Of a DNA stretch of 64,000 nucleotides, positions 1 to 11,110 are shown piece after piece. Source of the stretch: Adiantum capillus-veneris (lineage: Eukaryota > Streptophyta > Polypodiopsida > Polypodiales > Pteridaceae); contig CM043960.1 in the NCBI GenBank assembly GCA_014529385.2, positions 25,712,396 to 25,776,395 on the forward strand, written 5' to 3'. The position numbers were made by a program, and so were the translations under genes. The first letter of the stretch is position 1. Each line of letters starts with the position of its first letter. The notes under the pieces were generated by a model. That model ran no database searches, was not told the origin of the DNA, and saw only the letters and a list, made by a program, of their open reading frames with translations.

Positions 1-125
1 CCACATGTCGACTTGGGGTCCTTACTTCAATCGCAAAGCCAATTTGTCAACTACTATACCACGATGACGTCGTATGTGTCTGCACACATGAGATCCATGC
101 AAACTGCTATTCACAATGACCTCAA

Positions 126-128
<3 letters not shown>

Positions 129-161
<33 letters not shown>
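129..161. repeat. (GA)n microsatellite
   Basis: About 16 uninterrupted GA units. It is one of many GA/CT tracts in the window. Confidence 0.95.
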
Positions 162-164
<3 letters not shown>

Positions 165-1206
165 TCCTTAAAGGTTAGATTGATCTATGGGAATAAATAC
201 AACATGTAGCATGCTTGAAGACTATGGATATAATGGTGGCAGCTCAAAAAATGAATCAATGAAGATTTTACGAGAGAAAGAAATGTAGGCCATGGTCGAG
301 GCTAAAATGTAAGAAACGAAATTTGACGTGATCAAAAGCTGAGCACTCAAGTAGGGTATGATACTTATACTCTCAAATTTTCAAGGAACATATTGTGTAT
401 ATAAGAAGACGCTCTCCTACCTTGCCTCAAGGTCAGGTCTCACATTTAACGGAGTAGGAGCTAAGCCAAATGGTTGGTATGGTATAGATTGTGTATAAGG
501 GAATAGGCTCAATCATGTGGATGGTTGAATACAATTTGCTCTCTCAAAGAGGAACATGCTTTTGTAATTTGGGGAGAGGGAGACAAAGATCAATGATATG
601 CATGATTTTAGGTAACGGCCTCAATTTTGCACCATGTCCTTCAATTTAGCATAATGGCCGAAATTCTTGCAAAAATAAACAACTAAGCAACCTTATTTTG
701 GTTTCATTTATATCACATTTTAAGATGCAAATGGCATGAAAGTGTACATGAACAAATAGTGTGCACCTTTTCATACTAAGTTGCTTATGCATTGTTGTGA
801 TTAGGTGATGATGTAAACCATTACCATGCTTGTGCGCAAAACATAGATAGAGATGCAAGTGAACATCTAGAGAGAAACATAGATGTGAGGGTCAATCACA
901 TTCTTAATATAATAAGCAAGTCAACTCATCTCTTTGAAACTTGAAGCTTTCCTGGTACGTTGGAAACTATGAACCCTAATCTTTTCACAACTCTACTCTT
1001 AGTCATGAAAAGTTATATAATTACACCGTGTAACAATTATGGGCTTTCATCTTTAAAAACCTACTAGCTTACCCAGTTTGTACTTCTTGCTATATAGGAG
1101 GTTATGATGTGCACTACTATCATGTTTTGCTCATAAGAAAGACGCAAAGATAGAAACAAGTAAAAGAGTGGAGCACACATGATACGAAAATAGTGTGGCC
1201 GGCGGG

Positions 1207-1207
<1 letters not shown>

Positions 1208-1274
<67 letters not shown>
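1208..1274. repeat. Compound (CT)n-(CG)n microsatellite
   Basis: About 27 CT units run directly into about six CG units. Open frames across it are artefacts of the dinucleotide repeat. Confidence 0.95.
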
Positions 1275-1332
1275 ATTGAGTCCTGTCTTGTTGAATTTGC
1301 AGGGCACACAGGTCGGATCATTGTGCTGTTGC

Positions 1333-1383
1333 CACGTGTCAGGGGGGTTGAAATCCCTCCCCCTTTTATAATAGTATAAATAT
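1333..1383 (+). promoter_or_regulatory. Possible promoter-like segment (G-box plus TATA)
   Basis: A CACGTG G-box core (1333-1338) lies about 40 bases before TATAAATAT (1375-1383), at spacing typical of a plant core promoter. No gene follows, so it may be a relict LTR promoter or chance. Confidence 0.25.
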
Positions 1384-3520
1384 CTCTAAGAGGTGAAGCT
1401 CCCAAGAGCATCAAGGTGTTGTAAAATCCTCTTTGGCAATCCACATGAATAAGATAGTGCCATGTCTATGTGTTTTTACCACTAAATAAGTTGCAGAAGA
1501 AATATCTTTCCTCTGCACTGCTGTTTCGAGTTAATTTAGTTAGACTATACAGCTTTGCTCATATAGAATCATCTTTTTCCCCATATTTTTTAAGGAGAAT
1601 TTGATTAGAGAACCATAATTTTTGGGAACATGTAAGCTATTCATTATGATAACATTCTCAACAGGTACATTTATGCATGCTTAAAGATCGTGATATAAAC
1701 AGTTAGATTCCCTCTTTATATAGTGATTATATAAATAGTGATGCGGTCAGCGTCTTCCTTTTCTAAAGTTGGTGATCACCTAGTGTTGAAAGTACTTCAC
1801 TTCATTGTTTAGAATATGTTACGGAGTATGAGATTGCTTGCCTATGCTCTGGTGTTACAAAAAGAGACCCAACCCATGTCTCTCCAACTACTCTATGTAG
1901 ACTGTGTGAATGCATTCTCGTACATGTGTCTAGTTCATGTTTAAATAGGTTAGCATGAATGGATTGTTGCAATTCTTAAGACATTGCTCCACTTGCCCTC
2001 TAGTGGCCATAAGAGTTAGTGTAATGTTGTCATGCAATCATGGTGAAATTGTAATTGCAAGCATGTTTGTTGAGTAGTTCAATACCATGTGCTTCACCAT
2101 GCTAGGACTTGATAAAGAGATGTCTCTTGCACTATGTCTTTGTAAAAAGCTAGATATGCATGATTTACATAGCTTTAAATTTTGAGAAGGGAATGCCTTA
2201 ATGGGATGCTTTGCACCGTCTGAGATCATATAATATTGCAAGTGCTTTTCCCACACCATCTTGCTCTCGTTTGTCACATTAAAGCGTTAAAATATTCTTC
2301 TCAAAAGGCAAGTGTCGTTGTATCTATAAAAGATAAGGATGTTACTACTATAATAAGGTGCTAGGTCACGTTTGCATTCTAAACCAATAAAATGAAGGAA
2401 ATAAGGTGAAGGTTCACGTTGGCATTTTAAAACAAAAAGTTGAAAAAACCATAATATGGAGACCTTGAAGGAAAGGACAAAGTTACAAACTTTAAAAAAA
2501 AAAAAAAACCTTTTACAACAAAAAGCTGAAAAGAAAGTCATAAGGTCCTTACACGAAGAGCCTTTACAAATTAAATAGCACTCAAAATTTTGTTGGCTTT
2601 TTATATTGAGCATTTCTACTTACACATCAGCGAGATTTCACGAGATTTCTTTTCCTTTTCCTTTTCCTTTTATGAAAATTCGAGTAGATCCATGTTAAGC
2701 ATCTAATTGAGGTGGATTCACACAATCCTCATTTATCCTTTAGCTAAGTCAATCAAATCGAATGCTTGTGCTCTTATAGTTTGTGCTTTTGTATAGAATA
2801 AAATCAAAATGCTTGGCGTTGTTGCTCCTTCAATGTGTCACTTGTTCTTTCTCCCTCGCTTGCCACCTTGGCATGCACCACTTGCTCCCATGTTGGTTTC
2901 CCTTTTAACCCAAGCCAAAGCATCTTCGTTGATCTGCATTAAAAGGACCAACTCCAAAATCACTGGCACATATTGGCATGTTTTAACCTACCCCACCAAA
3001 AATTGATGAGATATCAAAACATGCTTTTGTCCTCATAGATAATAACTAGAATGCGACACATGTATGTAAAAAGAAGCAAGGCATAAATGTGTGGCACTCT
3101 CTTCCCTCACCTTTTTCTCAAGGTAGTAACATCTGCAAACATTCTCTCCACACACTTAAATCTGTGCATTCCCCTCATTAAGTATATACGAGCAACTCCA
3201 ACATGTGCTTGTTAGACAAATGGAGATCAGTGAGGGAAAGTTTAAGTTTCTTTGGCTCTTGTGATTGGATCATTAATAGTGTTGCTCTTAGGCACTTCTC
3301 ATGATCTGATGTACGATCTAAGGCCTTACACTTGTTGCCACCCATATTCTCTCATCTTGCATAGTCACTTCCAGCGTTATGAGGTTGTGTTGCCTTAGTC
3401 AAATGATTTCAAATCCCCTTTGGTGAAACTGGTATTAGAACAATGTCATTAATATGTTTTTGGCCTGCTAAAGGCCTTAGTATCCATTTGGGTGAAGGTC
3501 GTTCAAATTTGTTTGCTTGA

Positions 3521-3658
3521 CATGTGTCCCTTGAAAAATTGAGCCAAAGAAAGCATTTCCTTTCAAATGCTATTTCCCAATGAAAGCAGCATGTGTCCCT
3601 TTAAGAATTGAAAAGAAAGAAGGCATTTCCTTTGAGTTTCAAATGCTATTTCCCAATG
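3521..3658. repeat. 69-bp tandem duplication
   Basis: Two adjacent units (3521-3589 and 3590-3658) both begin catgtgtccctt and end tatttcccaatg, with a few substitutions and small indels between them. Confidence 0.8.
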
Positions 3659-3699
3659 TTGCTTTCTTTTTCTTTTTTGCACGCTTAAAAAGACTTTAA

Positions 3700-4197
3700 A
3701 GAACAAAGGATTAAAGAGTACTCATAGGAGTTTGATCCATAGGATGCGGGGCAGTGATGAGGTGACTCGTGAAGAGAGACAGACGTGGGCTAAATAATGA
3801 ATTTAGAGGGCGTCAATTCTTGTACAAGCAAGTGGGTGTGGTGAGATGGTTACATGATTGCATTGCATTTTCTCATTGGCTAACGCATGGGATGGATCTC
3901 ATGTGGCGCTCTTGTCCGTGATATCACCCTTATCAATCTTGTTGTTGGAAGCCCTTTTTTAAACAAAGGAAAACTTTTTCCATTGTCGCATGCACTGCCA
4001 AAGACGCGATAGCTCCTCAATTTTTTGCTACAACTCGACCTTAACGCCATCTACGTTATGCACTAGAGAGAAGTCAAAACTCTACAACTATCAAAAAATG
4101 CACCCAACATTGGCTTAAAGGTTCTTGAACGGGGGGTTTTACCGTAGTGTTTTTTAGAACAAAGGATTGAAGAGTACTCATAAGAGTTTGATCCATC
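3700..4197. repeat. Pair of short dispersed direct repeats
   Basis: A segment of about 40 bases beginning agaacaaagga and ending tttgatccat occurs at 3700-3741 and again at 4156-4197 with a few changes. It could be remnant ends of an old mobile element. Confidence 0.55.
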
Positions 4198-4440
4198 ATG
4201 TGAAGTATTGTTTCAAGAAAAAAAATATATATACTTTCACTTGTAAAGAGTCATTTTATTTAAAGACTCCACAAAGATTCATTTTATTAAATTATTCAAT
4301 TGATTTATTATTCTCTAGCTTATTAAATCTATCTTTTTTAATGAAAGCATTAGTACATTCTTTTTTTTTAAGTTTTTAGTGCGTTTTTTATTTTATTGGT
4401 TCTTTTTTATTTCTTTTTTATTTTATTTTGTTTTCAAGTA

Positions 4441-5062
4441 ATAATGTGTAAGGTACACCTTTTACCTTAGTATTTAAGTGGAGCCTTTTCTAATATATAA
4501 ACCGTTCGAGATTATGATTATTGGGTTCACAAGAGCCGATGAAAGACATTCAAAAAGGAATGGTTGTCCATTGGCACAAAAAGAAATTACATTTCTTTGA
4601 ACCCACAAAAAAATTAGCAACCCTTCCCCCCTCGGAAGAGCAGTTCTACCGTCCACTTTTCAGCACGAAATGTATATCAATGTGATTGAATTGAATCTAG
4701 CAGCTACATACTGAACAACACTACCACTACACTACACCTCATTGGACGTCGAAATCGTACAGAATAAGTTTTATAGAACTACTTCCATCCGTTGTGAAAG
4801 AAGAGAGAGGTGGAAGAAAGAGTCCTAGATTTTTGCCGTCGACTCTTGTGAATCCAACTTATGTATGTATAATGAATAATATAATTTTTATTTTTATTTT
4901 TATATAATCTAACTTGTGTATGTATAATGAATAATATAATGTATATTTTTATTTTTATTTTTTATTTTATTATATTTCAAATGATAATGTGCAAAGTGCA
5001 TCTTTCACCTTATTATTAAAATGGAGTCTTTTTTAATATATAAACCATTTGGGATTATATAT
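4441..5062. repeat. Dispersed direct repeats around a 55-bp tandem repeat
   Basis: A segment of about 79 bases starting ataatgtg at 4441 recurs diverged at 4984 (both contain taatatataaacc). Between them a 55-bp unit starting aactt is tandemly duplicated at 4856 and 4911. The region is AT-rich and non-coding. Confidence 0.6.
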
Positions 5063-5559
5063 TTTAATGGATAATATAATTTTATTTTAAAACAAAATAA
5101 AAATTTCATGTGACTGCAAGCACTCATTTAAACTTACTTTCCAAAAAAATCTCATTCCCGCTTTAATTTAGTAAGTCTTCGTGCCTCTTCACCTTGTTTA
5201 ATCCTATACATGCTATAAAGTGGGTTGTTCAAGGAACCTGGTCATAAGAGAGACGGAGAAAGTACGTGTTTCATCTTTTTGTGTCCATGCATGTTACGTT
5301 GCTATATCATAGCAGAAACATACTTTTGTTGCCCCCATGGCTCACCCCAGCAAGACCAGCAAAACAAACATGTCACAAATATTCACTTCGGCAGGTTCAT
5401 AGCCTCTCTAACCAATGAGAAGGAGAGTAGAGTGTAGTTCATCCAATAGGCAAGGTTAGCCCAATGCACACGTTGCACATTTAAGTGTATTGACGGGCGC
5501 ATATACAATGTACGGGGGGGGGAAAAACCTCCTATTGAGGGGAAAAAAATGCCCCATCG

Positions 5560-6980
5560 GTCCTAAGTGTGTTCGCAATCATCACTAACAAATCCCCCCT
5601 GGGAGTGATGCGGTGAATGTGGTATAATGCATCTCAATGTGCTTTGTGCGAGCATGAAAAATTGGGTTCCTTGCAATTGCCAATGCGCTCTAACTGTCAG
5701 TGTAGATAATGTTGCCAGTGTCCTGTCCAACATCCAAATCAGCCATAAGGGTCTAAGCCATACACACTCAACCGTAGCTGTGAAGATTGCCATGTACTCA
5801 ACCTCACAACTAGAAGTGGCCATAGTAGGTTGCATCTTACTCAACCATGATATGCATGAGTTGCCAAGCATGAAACAAAAACCACTGTGGACACTCGTCT
5901 GTCAAAACAACCAGCCCAATATGAGTCGAAAAAGCATGTAAGTATAGCGGGAATGATCCCCCCTTGAAATAAAACAAGCCAAGGTGTAAATTGTTACTCA
6001 AGTAGCAAAAAATCTTCTTGACATCCTGCCAATGCTTATACCTTGGGCTATGCATGAATCTACTGACCTATGAGACTACAAGCTAAATATCCAGCCTTGT
6101 GTTGCATACATAAATGAGGCAGCCAACAATAGTTTGGTAAAGAGTGACATCAGCAAGATCACTAGCATCATGAAGACTCAATTTCAAACCTGTTTCCATG
6201 GGAGTGGCAATAGGTTTGCAATCCTCAAGTCCAAACTTACATAACAATGTCTAAATGTAACTTTTCTGACACAAGGCAATACCACCATCACAATGCTTAA
6301 ATTGTATACCCAAGTAATGATGCAATAGTCCCAAATCTTTCATCTTGAAACTAGCATTCAAATTAGTCTTAAATTCTGTAATATGTCTCTCATTTGATCT
6401 AGTGATCAACAAATCATCTACATAGAGAACGCACAGTATTCAACAAATCTGTACATCACCCTCACGCTTTACATACAATGTGCTTTCTGTTGGACTGTAA
6501 CAAAAGCCTCGTTTGACCAAATGAGATTCAACCTTCTCATACCAAGCACAAGGAGATTGCTTCAACCCATACAAAGATTTCTTACATTTGCACACTTTAT
6601 CTTCCTGACCTTTAATGACAAAATCGTGAGGCTGCATTACATAAACTTCCTCAAATATTTCGCCATTCAAGAAAGCAGTAACAATGTATGACTAGTGTAC
6701 ATCCCAACCAAAATCAGCTGCCAATGCACATAAAAAACGCACAGTATTCATACGACAAGTGAGAGCAGAAGTCTCTTCATAATCTATGCCTTTTTGTTGT
6801 GCATAACCCTTTGCAACAAGTCCAGTCTTATAACGATGAATTTCACCACTGGCTTGCGTTTCAACTTGTAAACCCACTTTGTACCAATGTGCTTTTTGCT
6901 AAGAGGCAATCACATAAATTCCATGTGTCATTTTCTATAAGTGCATCATATTTAGTGAAGCATTTGCTACTTTGGGTTCT
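5560..6980 (-). mobile_element. Ty1/copia retrotransposon fragment (RT and RNase H), decayed
   Basis: On the minus strand the order is copia reverse transcriptase then RNase H. The RT start reads KYDALIENDTW near 6,930. The next stretch (6,877-6,692) reads YKTGLVAKGYAQQKGIDYEE, the Ty1/copia RT motif. 6,670-6,440 reads CKKSLYGLKQSPCAWYEK. RNase H (5,871-5,563) reads SCEVEYMAIFTATVECVWLRP. Frameshifts and stops break it throughout. It has no gag, integrase or LTR and abuts a second copia fragment of opposite orientation at about 6,980. It is not functional. Confidence 0.88.
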
Positions 6981-7205
6981 AGAAAGAAGACGAAGTATCG
7001 TTGTTACAAATGTGGAAAGCATGGTCATTTGGCCAAGGATTGCAAATCCAAATGCAAAGACATAGATTCTACAAAGGACAAAGGTAAAAGCAAGCAACAT
7101 GAGGAAAGCAGTGATAATGACTCAAGGAAGGACAACAAAGAGGTTGCCGGTGTGGCGGTGACTACACTGGCACGGACTCCCACCTTCTTTTCACACGGAG
7201 ATTGA
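6972..7205 (+). pseudogene. Copia-type Gag fragment with CCHC zinc knuckle
   Basis: The frame reads KYRCYKCGKHGHLAKDCKSK, a C-X2-C-X4-H-X4-C zinc knuckle followed by a lysine- and serine-rich tail, as at the end of plant Ty1/copia Gag. The protein would bind retroelement RNA. Its left edge coincides with the end of the minus-strand copia fragment, so the two meet head to head. No protease or integrase follows; only the extreme end of a copia pol appears, at 8,044. Confidence 0.75.
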
Positions 7206-7690
7206 TGTCACCACTAGCTTCAGCCAGAGAGAGGCTTGTGAGTGGCAGAGAGTGGCAAGAAGTGCTCCCTATAATTAATTTGGACCCTTGGGTTGGAGTT
7301 CAAGTTATTGGTGTTTGGACCCGTAGGTTGGAGTTCAATGCACATGCATCTAGAAGGGAACCAATTAGACATCTAAAACACTATGGATGGGCGTGCCAAT
7401 TCATTGTTGTTGGTTGGATCATGGACAAGATGTGTTCCATAGTTCATTATCTTGGAGTTTTATATTTTGTACGTGATGTGTTCACAGTTCACGAACAGGG
7501 ATTATTGGATGTAGTGTGGTCTACAGTTCAGAGTTTCTACAAAGGCAACCCATGCTCAAGATGGCATTATTTTTAGGTACAAAGTTGAGGATAGCAAACC
7601 CGAGGTGTATCCAGTAGTCCAAGGCCTTCTACTGGTAGCTTCTTCATTGACTTGGTATCACTATTGATGTCCACTATGAGCTGCAGAGAG
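7206..7690 (+). other. Unrecognised stretch between copia pieces
   Basis: A 124-codon open frame (7202-7576) shows no domain I recognise, and its composition is not clearly coding. It lies where the internal part of a copia element would be expected. It may be rearranged element DNA. Confidence 0.3.
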
Positions 7691-7883
7691 GGTGTTAGAG
7701 TTTTGGCATCTCAAGTGAACTGCCCAATGTGATCCCATTATTTAGTTTGGCTTTTAGGTATTTATTTAACTTATTTGTGTCAAAGTCTGGGTAGGGCATT
7801 TACTGAGGTTGCTATATAAGCAACCCCTTGCCTCCATTGTATACACATTTAGTTGTTCATTGCCAAGGTTGATTGGTTCAAGA

Positions 7884-7890
<7 letters not shown>
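7691..7890 (+). mobile_element. LTR-like fragment with TATA box
   Basis: The segment begins gtgttagagttttgg and has a TATATAAG box at 7813-7820, as in the U3-R part of plant copia LTRs. It runs into a (CT)n tract. The assignment rests on position between copia Gag and copia pol-end sequence and on the TATA box only. Confidence 0.4.

Positions 7891-7952
<62 letters not shown>
7886..7952. repeat. (CT)n microsatellite
   Basis: About 33 CT units lie inside copia-derived DNA, just after the LTR-like fragment. Confidence 0.95.
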
Positions 7953-7954
<2 letters not shown>

Positions 7955-8043
7955 GCTCACTCCCCTTGGTCTCTACGCTTCCTCATTGTCAACTTTGAAA
8001 ACAAACTCAATAGCATACAATTGGCACAAAACCCAATGTTTCA

Positions 8044-8300
8044 TGCCAGAATAAAGAACATTGAGGTGTATTACCATTTCATCAGAGAGAGGGTCTTAGT
8101 AGGTGACATTGACCTTGAGTACATGGCGACGCATGAGCAGGTTGCAGATATCTTCATGAAGGCCCTTGGTGATTTTGAGCGATGCTTGGCATTTGAGAGA
8201 TAGTGTTGAGCTTGAGGGGGAGTGTTGAGATATCAATCTCAACATGTACGACTCTTGGATGACTATCACTGACATTCATCAATCATTGGTGCGCCTTGGA
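8044..8300 (+). mobile_element. Ty1/copia 3' end: RNase H tail, polypurine tract and LTR start
   Basis: The frame reads IEVYYHFIRERVLVGDIDLE and then THEQVADIFMKAL, the conserved C-terminal end of Ty1/copia pol. A polypurine tract (gagcttgagggggag) follows and is directly abutted by TGTTGAGATATCAATC near 8,223, a typical copia LTR start. The far LTR edge is not clear and gypsy sequence begins by about 8,580. It is a remnant, probably of the same copy as the zinc knuckle at 6,972. Confidence 0.8.
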
Positions 8301-8579
8301 GTCATTGCATGGCTTATGTGAGCACGATCCATCCGTTATTCCAGAGGTTTGGCAAACTGTATGCGATTGCGCTACTTCATAGACACAACCACCTACCTTG
8401 GGCACATAGTGCTAGTCCGTAGATAGAAGCCGCAGGTGTGATAAGTAGGGATGCAAGAGTTAGTATAGAGAGTAACTAGTATAGTTTTGGACTGGAGAGC
8501 TCTAGCTTAGACCCTTCATCACCTTAAGAGCTACATCTTCAAAGGGGGGTGATAAACTTCATCAAGGGAGAAGTACGCT

Positions 8580-9963
8580 AGCTAGTTTATTGATGATGGG
8601 TACTTACTCTACAAGGGTAGAGTTTGCATACCAGCTATTGGTGACATTCGGACCCACATTCTTAAAGAAAGTCTCGATAGTCCAAGTGCCAATCATCCTA
8701 GGATTCAAAAGACCTATGCGCTAATTAAAAGACAATTCTATTGGCCTAGTTTGTTTAAGGACATCCAAACTTATGTGCTGAAATGAAATAAGTGTCAAGT
8801 CAATAAGCATGATTGTCTCAAGGTTGGGAGACTACTCCATCCTTTGGAGATCCCTCAAGAGAAATAGGAAAGTATTTCCATGGACTTCATTACCACTTTA
8901 CCCAAGACTAGTCAAGGGAATCACTCACTGTGGGTAATAGTGGACATGTTAACCAAAATGGAAAAGTTTATTGCCACGAAGAAAACATTTAAAATGCCAA
9001 AGTTGAAAAATTTCTTTATTGAACATCTCTATAAGCTATATGGCATGCCCGCATATATAGTGCAAGATAGAGATAAAAAGTTCAATATTCATTTTTGGAG
9101 GGAAGTCTTCAAAAAAAGGTGGATACTATCGGAGTGTGAGTACAATAGATCAATAGTAATTTTTGGAGAGAAGTCTTCAAAAAGTTGGATACTACTCTAA
9201 GTGTGAGTACAACAATTCATCAACAGTTTGATGATCAAACCAAAAGCGTTAACCAACTCCTTGTGGACATGTTGAATTCTTATGTAAGTAAGAAGCAATC
9301 TAACTAGAAAGATTACTTACCCATTTTTGAATTTGCTTATAATAGTTCCAAACATTCAAAAAGTGGATTCACACCATTCATATCGATGTATGGTTTCTAG
9401 ATGGGATCTGCTATGGCTGTAGGCCTAGAGATGGAGAACAAAATCTGTCAAGGATTTCCTTGAAAATATAAATGATATGCTAAAAGCAGGAAAGGAAAGT
9501 ATTCGTAGTGCACAAGATCGTGCTAAGATGTATGTTGATAAAGGGGACAAAGGAAAGTTACCTTTGTAGAAGGCGACCTTGTATTCCTAAAGGTCCCTAT
9601 TAAGTCAAAAACCATGAAAACAAGAAAATGTGATAAACTTTTTCCAAGATATTGTAGTCCCTTCAAAGTTCTTAAAAAGATTGGGGATGTAGCACATAAA
9701 CTTGAGTTACGGAGAGTTCTCAAGTTTGCCATGTCTTCCATGTTAGTAAACTGAAGAAATCAGTTCATGGTTTGGACGTAGTTTCTCCAAAGATTTTGTT
9801 TACCTTGATAAAGCCACCAAAGGTACCACATGAACCGAAAAGGATTCTAAGGTATCAAGATACATGGACATGCTCAGACAAGGAAGTGACAACTTGGGAA
9901 TGCCATACTGTAATTGCCAAGAGATTTTCACATGTTGTTTTTTAGGATGAAAACTCTTTATAA
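8580..9963 (+). mobile_element. Ty3/gypsy integrase fragment, decayed
   Basis: Plus-strand frames read from the end of RNase H through integrase: the zinc-binding part (RQFYWPSLFKDIQTYVL, with one zinc-ligand cysteine codon now a stop), then the core (SMDFITTLPKTSQGNHS, LYGMPAYIVQDRDKKF), then a broken C-terminal part reaching 9,950. Many stops and frameshifts are present, with a local duplication near 9,100-9,200. The sequence is clearly different from the chromovirus family elsewhere in the window. It ends in a polypurine tract that has become a long G run. Confidence 0.87.
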
Positions 9964-9986
9964 GGGGGGGGGGGGGGGGGGGGGGG
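9964..9986 (+). repeat. Homopolymer run of 23 G at a gypsy polypurine tract
   Basis: An uninterrupted run of G lies exactly where the polypurine tract of the upstream gypsy fragment should sit, followed by taatgtcacc, an LTR-like start. Replication slippage in a short G-rich primer tract is the simplest origin. Confidence 0.85.
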
Positions 9987-10003
9987 TAATGTCACCTAGT
10001 CTG

Positions 10004-10850
10004 TGTAATGAAAATGGCCTATAAACTTTGAGAATAGAGGAATTAGGAGAATTAAAGAGAGAGCATTTTTGTCAGACTACTTTGAGAACATAGAGGGTAA
10101 ACTTAATTGATGGTAGCAACATAATCATAGTATTTGATTAACTTGGCATGAAAAATACTTTTGCAAGAGAGAGAGTTTAGAGAACTTGACAATGAGGACC
10201 TGATTTATGTGGAGCTAGTCCCCCCTCCAATAGGAATTTGTATTATAGATTCTCCATCAAGAGACACTCAGTATAATACAATCTTTGTGTTCCTTGTGAC
10301 CTAGGTGATGCAATGAAGATGGAAAGCTTCATGCATCACGAGCATAACATAGACTTTGTAAAAAGCATTAACTATCCCACGCCTCAGTCCCAAGGCCTCA
10401 AACACCTTTAAAGGTGGAGAGAGCTAGCGGGGAATGAGGGTAGGGAATAGGAAGAAGAAACATTCATAGGAGAAAGAAATAGTTCCTCACTTATTATCAC
10501 TCTTGAGGCTTGGGCTTACCTTGTGTGTGTGTGTGTGTGTGTGGGTGTTCTCTCTCATCCCCTTAGCTTTAGGGCTCGCCCCCTCCTTTGTAGGGATTTG
10601 TTGACTTTTGGAACACAAGCACCTTAGTCAGCAAGCACAACAAAGCACCTCAAGCTTGGGAGTGTTCCCACAAGCACCTCAAGCTCCCTAGTCGAAAAGC
10701 ATGACAAGCACCTCAAGCATCTTAGTCAGCAAGCACAACAAGCACCTAAAGCTTGGGCCGGGTTCCCACCTCAAGCACAACCCTAGATTACCTAAGGTCA
10801 AAGGAATTTTAATACTAACCTTTGGAGGTCTTTAATGAAGCTACCTCTAA
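10004..10850 (-). mobile_element. Gypsy LTR fragment (minus orientation), internally deleted
   Basis: From TGTAATGAAAATGGCC at 10,004 this tracks the LTR at 16,724 closely: both share aggaattaggagaatt, the cccccctccaatag block and the catgcatca block. Relative to that copy it lacks the segment matching about 17,270-17,790, then regains similarity at cttgaggcttgggctt. It holds a (GT)n tract near 10,523-10,542. The right edge is uncertain because opposite-orientation sequence begins near 10,857. Confidence 0.7.
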
Positions 10851-10856
10851 GGTCTT

Positions 10857-11110
10857 CAAGCTCTTCTACCTCATAGTCGAGGATGACTATGATTTCAAGA
10901 GAGAGGTAATGTCATAAAATCTAATATCTAACCAACTCAAATATTTTCTCATATTAAACGGACCATTTAATGTGGTCAATAAATAGGAACAAGGTTTAGA
11001 ATATAGATATGTGCTTACAGATCTATCTCAACACGGGGCCAATGGTAAAGGGGTCCAAATGAGCGATGGTATGTCAAAGAGTAAGGGCTAGCCAAGCCTT
11101 AGTTATTAGT
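10857..11110 (+). mobile_element. Polypurine tract and LTR start in plus orientation
   Basis: The segment catagtcgaggatgactatg followed by a purine tract and taatgtcataaaatc closely matches the 3' end and LTR start of the intact element (49,312-49,370). It is in plus orientation yet sits directly against the 3' tail of the minus-strand element to its right. This marks a rearranged junction between inverted copies. The right edge is approximate. Confidence 0.6.

Larger units (their letters stand above)
1..5562. other. Non-coding region with microsatellites and small duplications
   Basis: I see no supportable gene here on either strand. Open frames are short, have no recognisable domain and mostly read through simple repeats or AT-rich DNA. 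The stretch holds (GA)n and (CT)n tracts and several local duplications, listed separately. It is most likely old intergenic DNA. Confidence 0.6.

Noticed and set aside
1064-1444. 126-codon minus-strand frame with a long Arg-Glu repeat
   Set aside because: The repeat is the translation of a (CT)n/(GA)n microsatellite; the flanking peptide has no domain.
7202-7576. 124-codon frame as a host gene
   Set aside because: No domain, and it lies between pieces of a copia element; kept only as an unexplained stretch.
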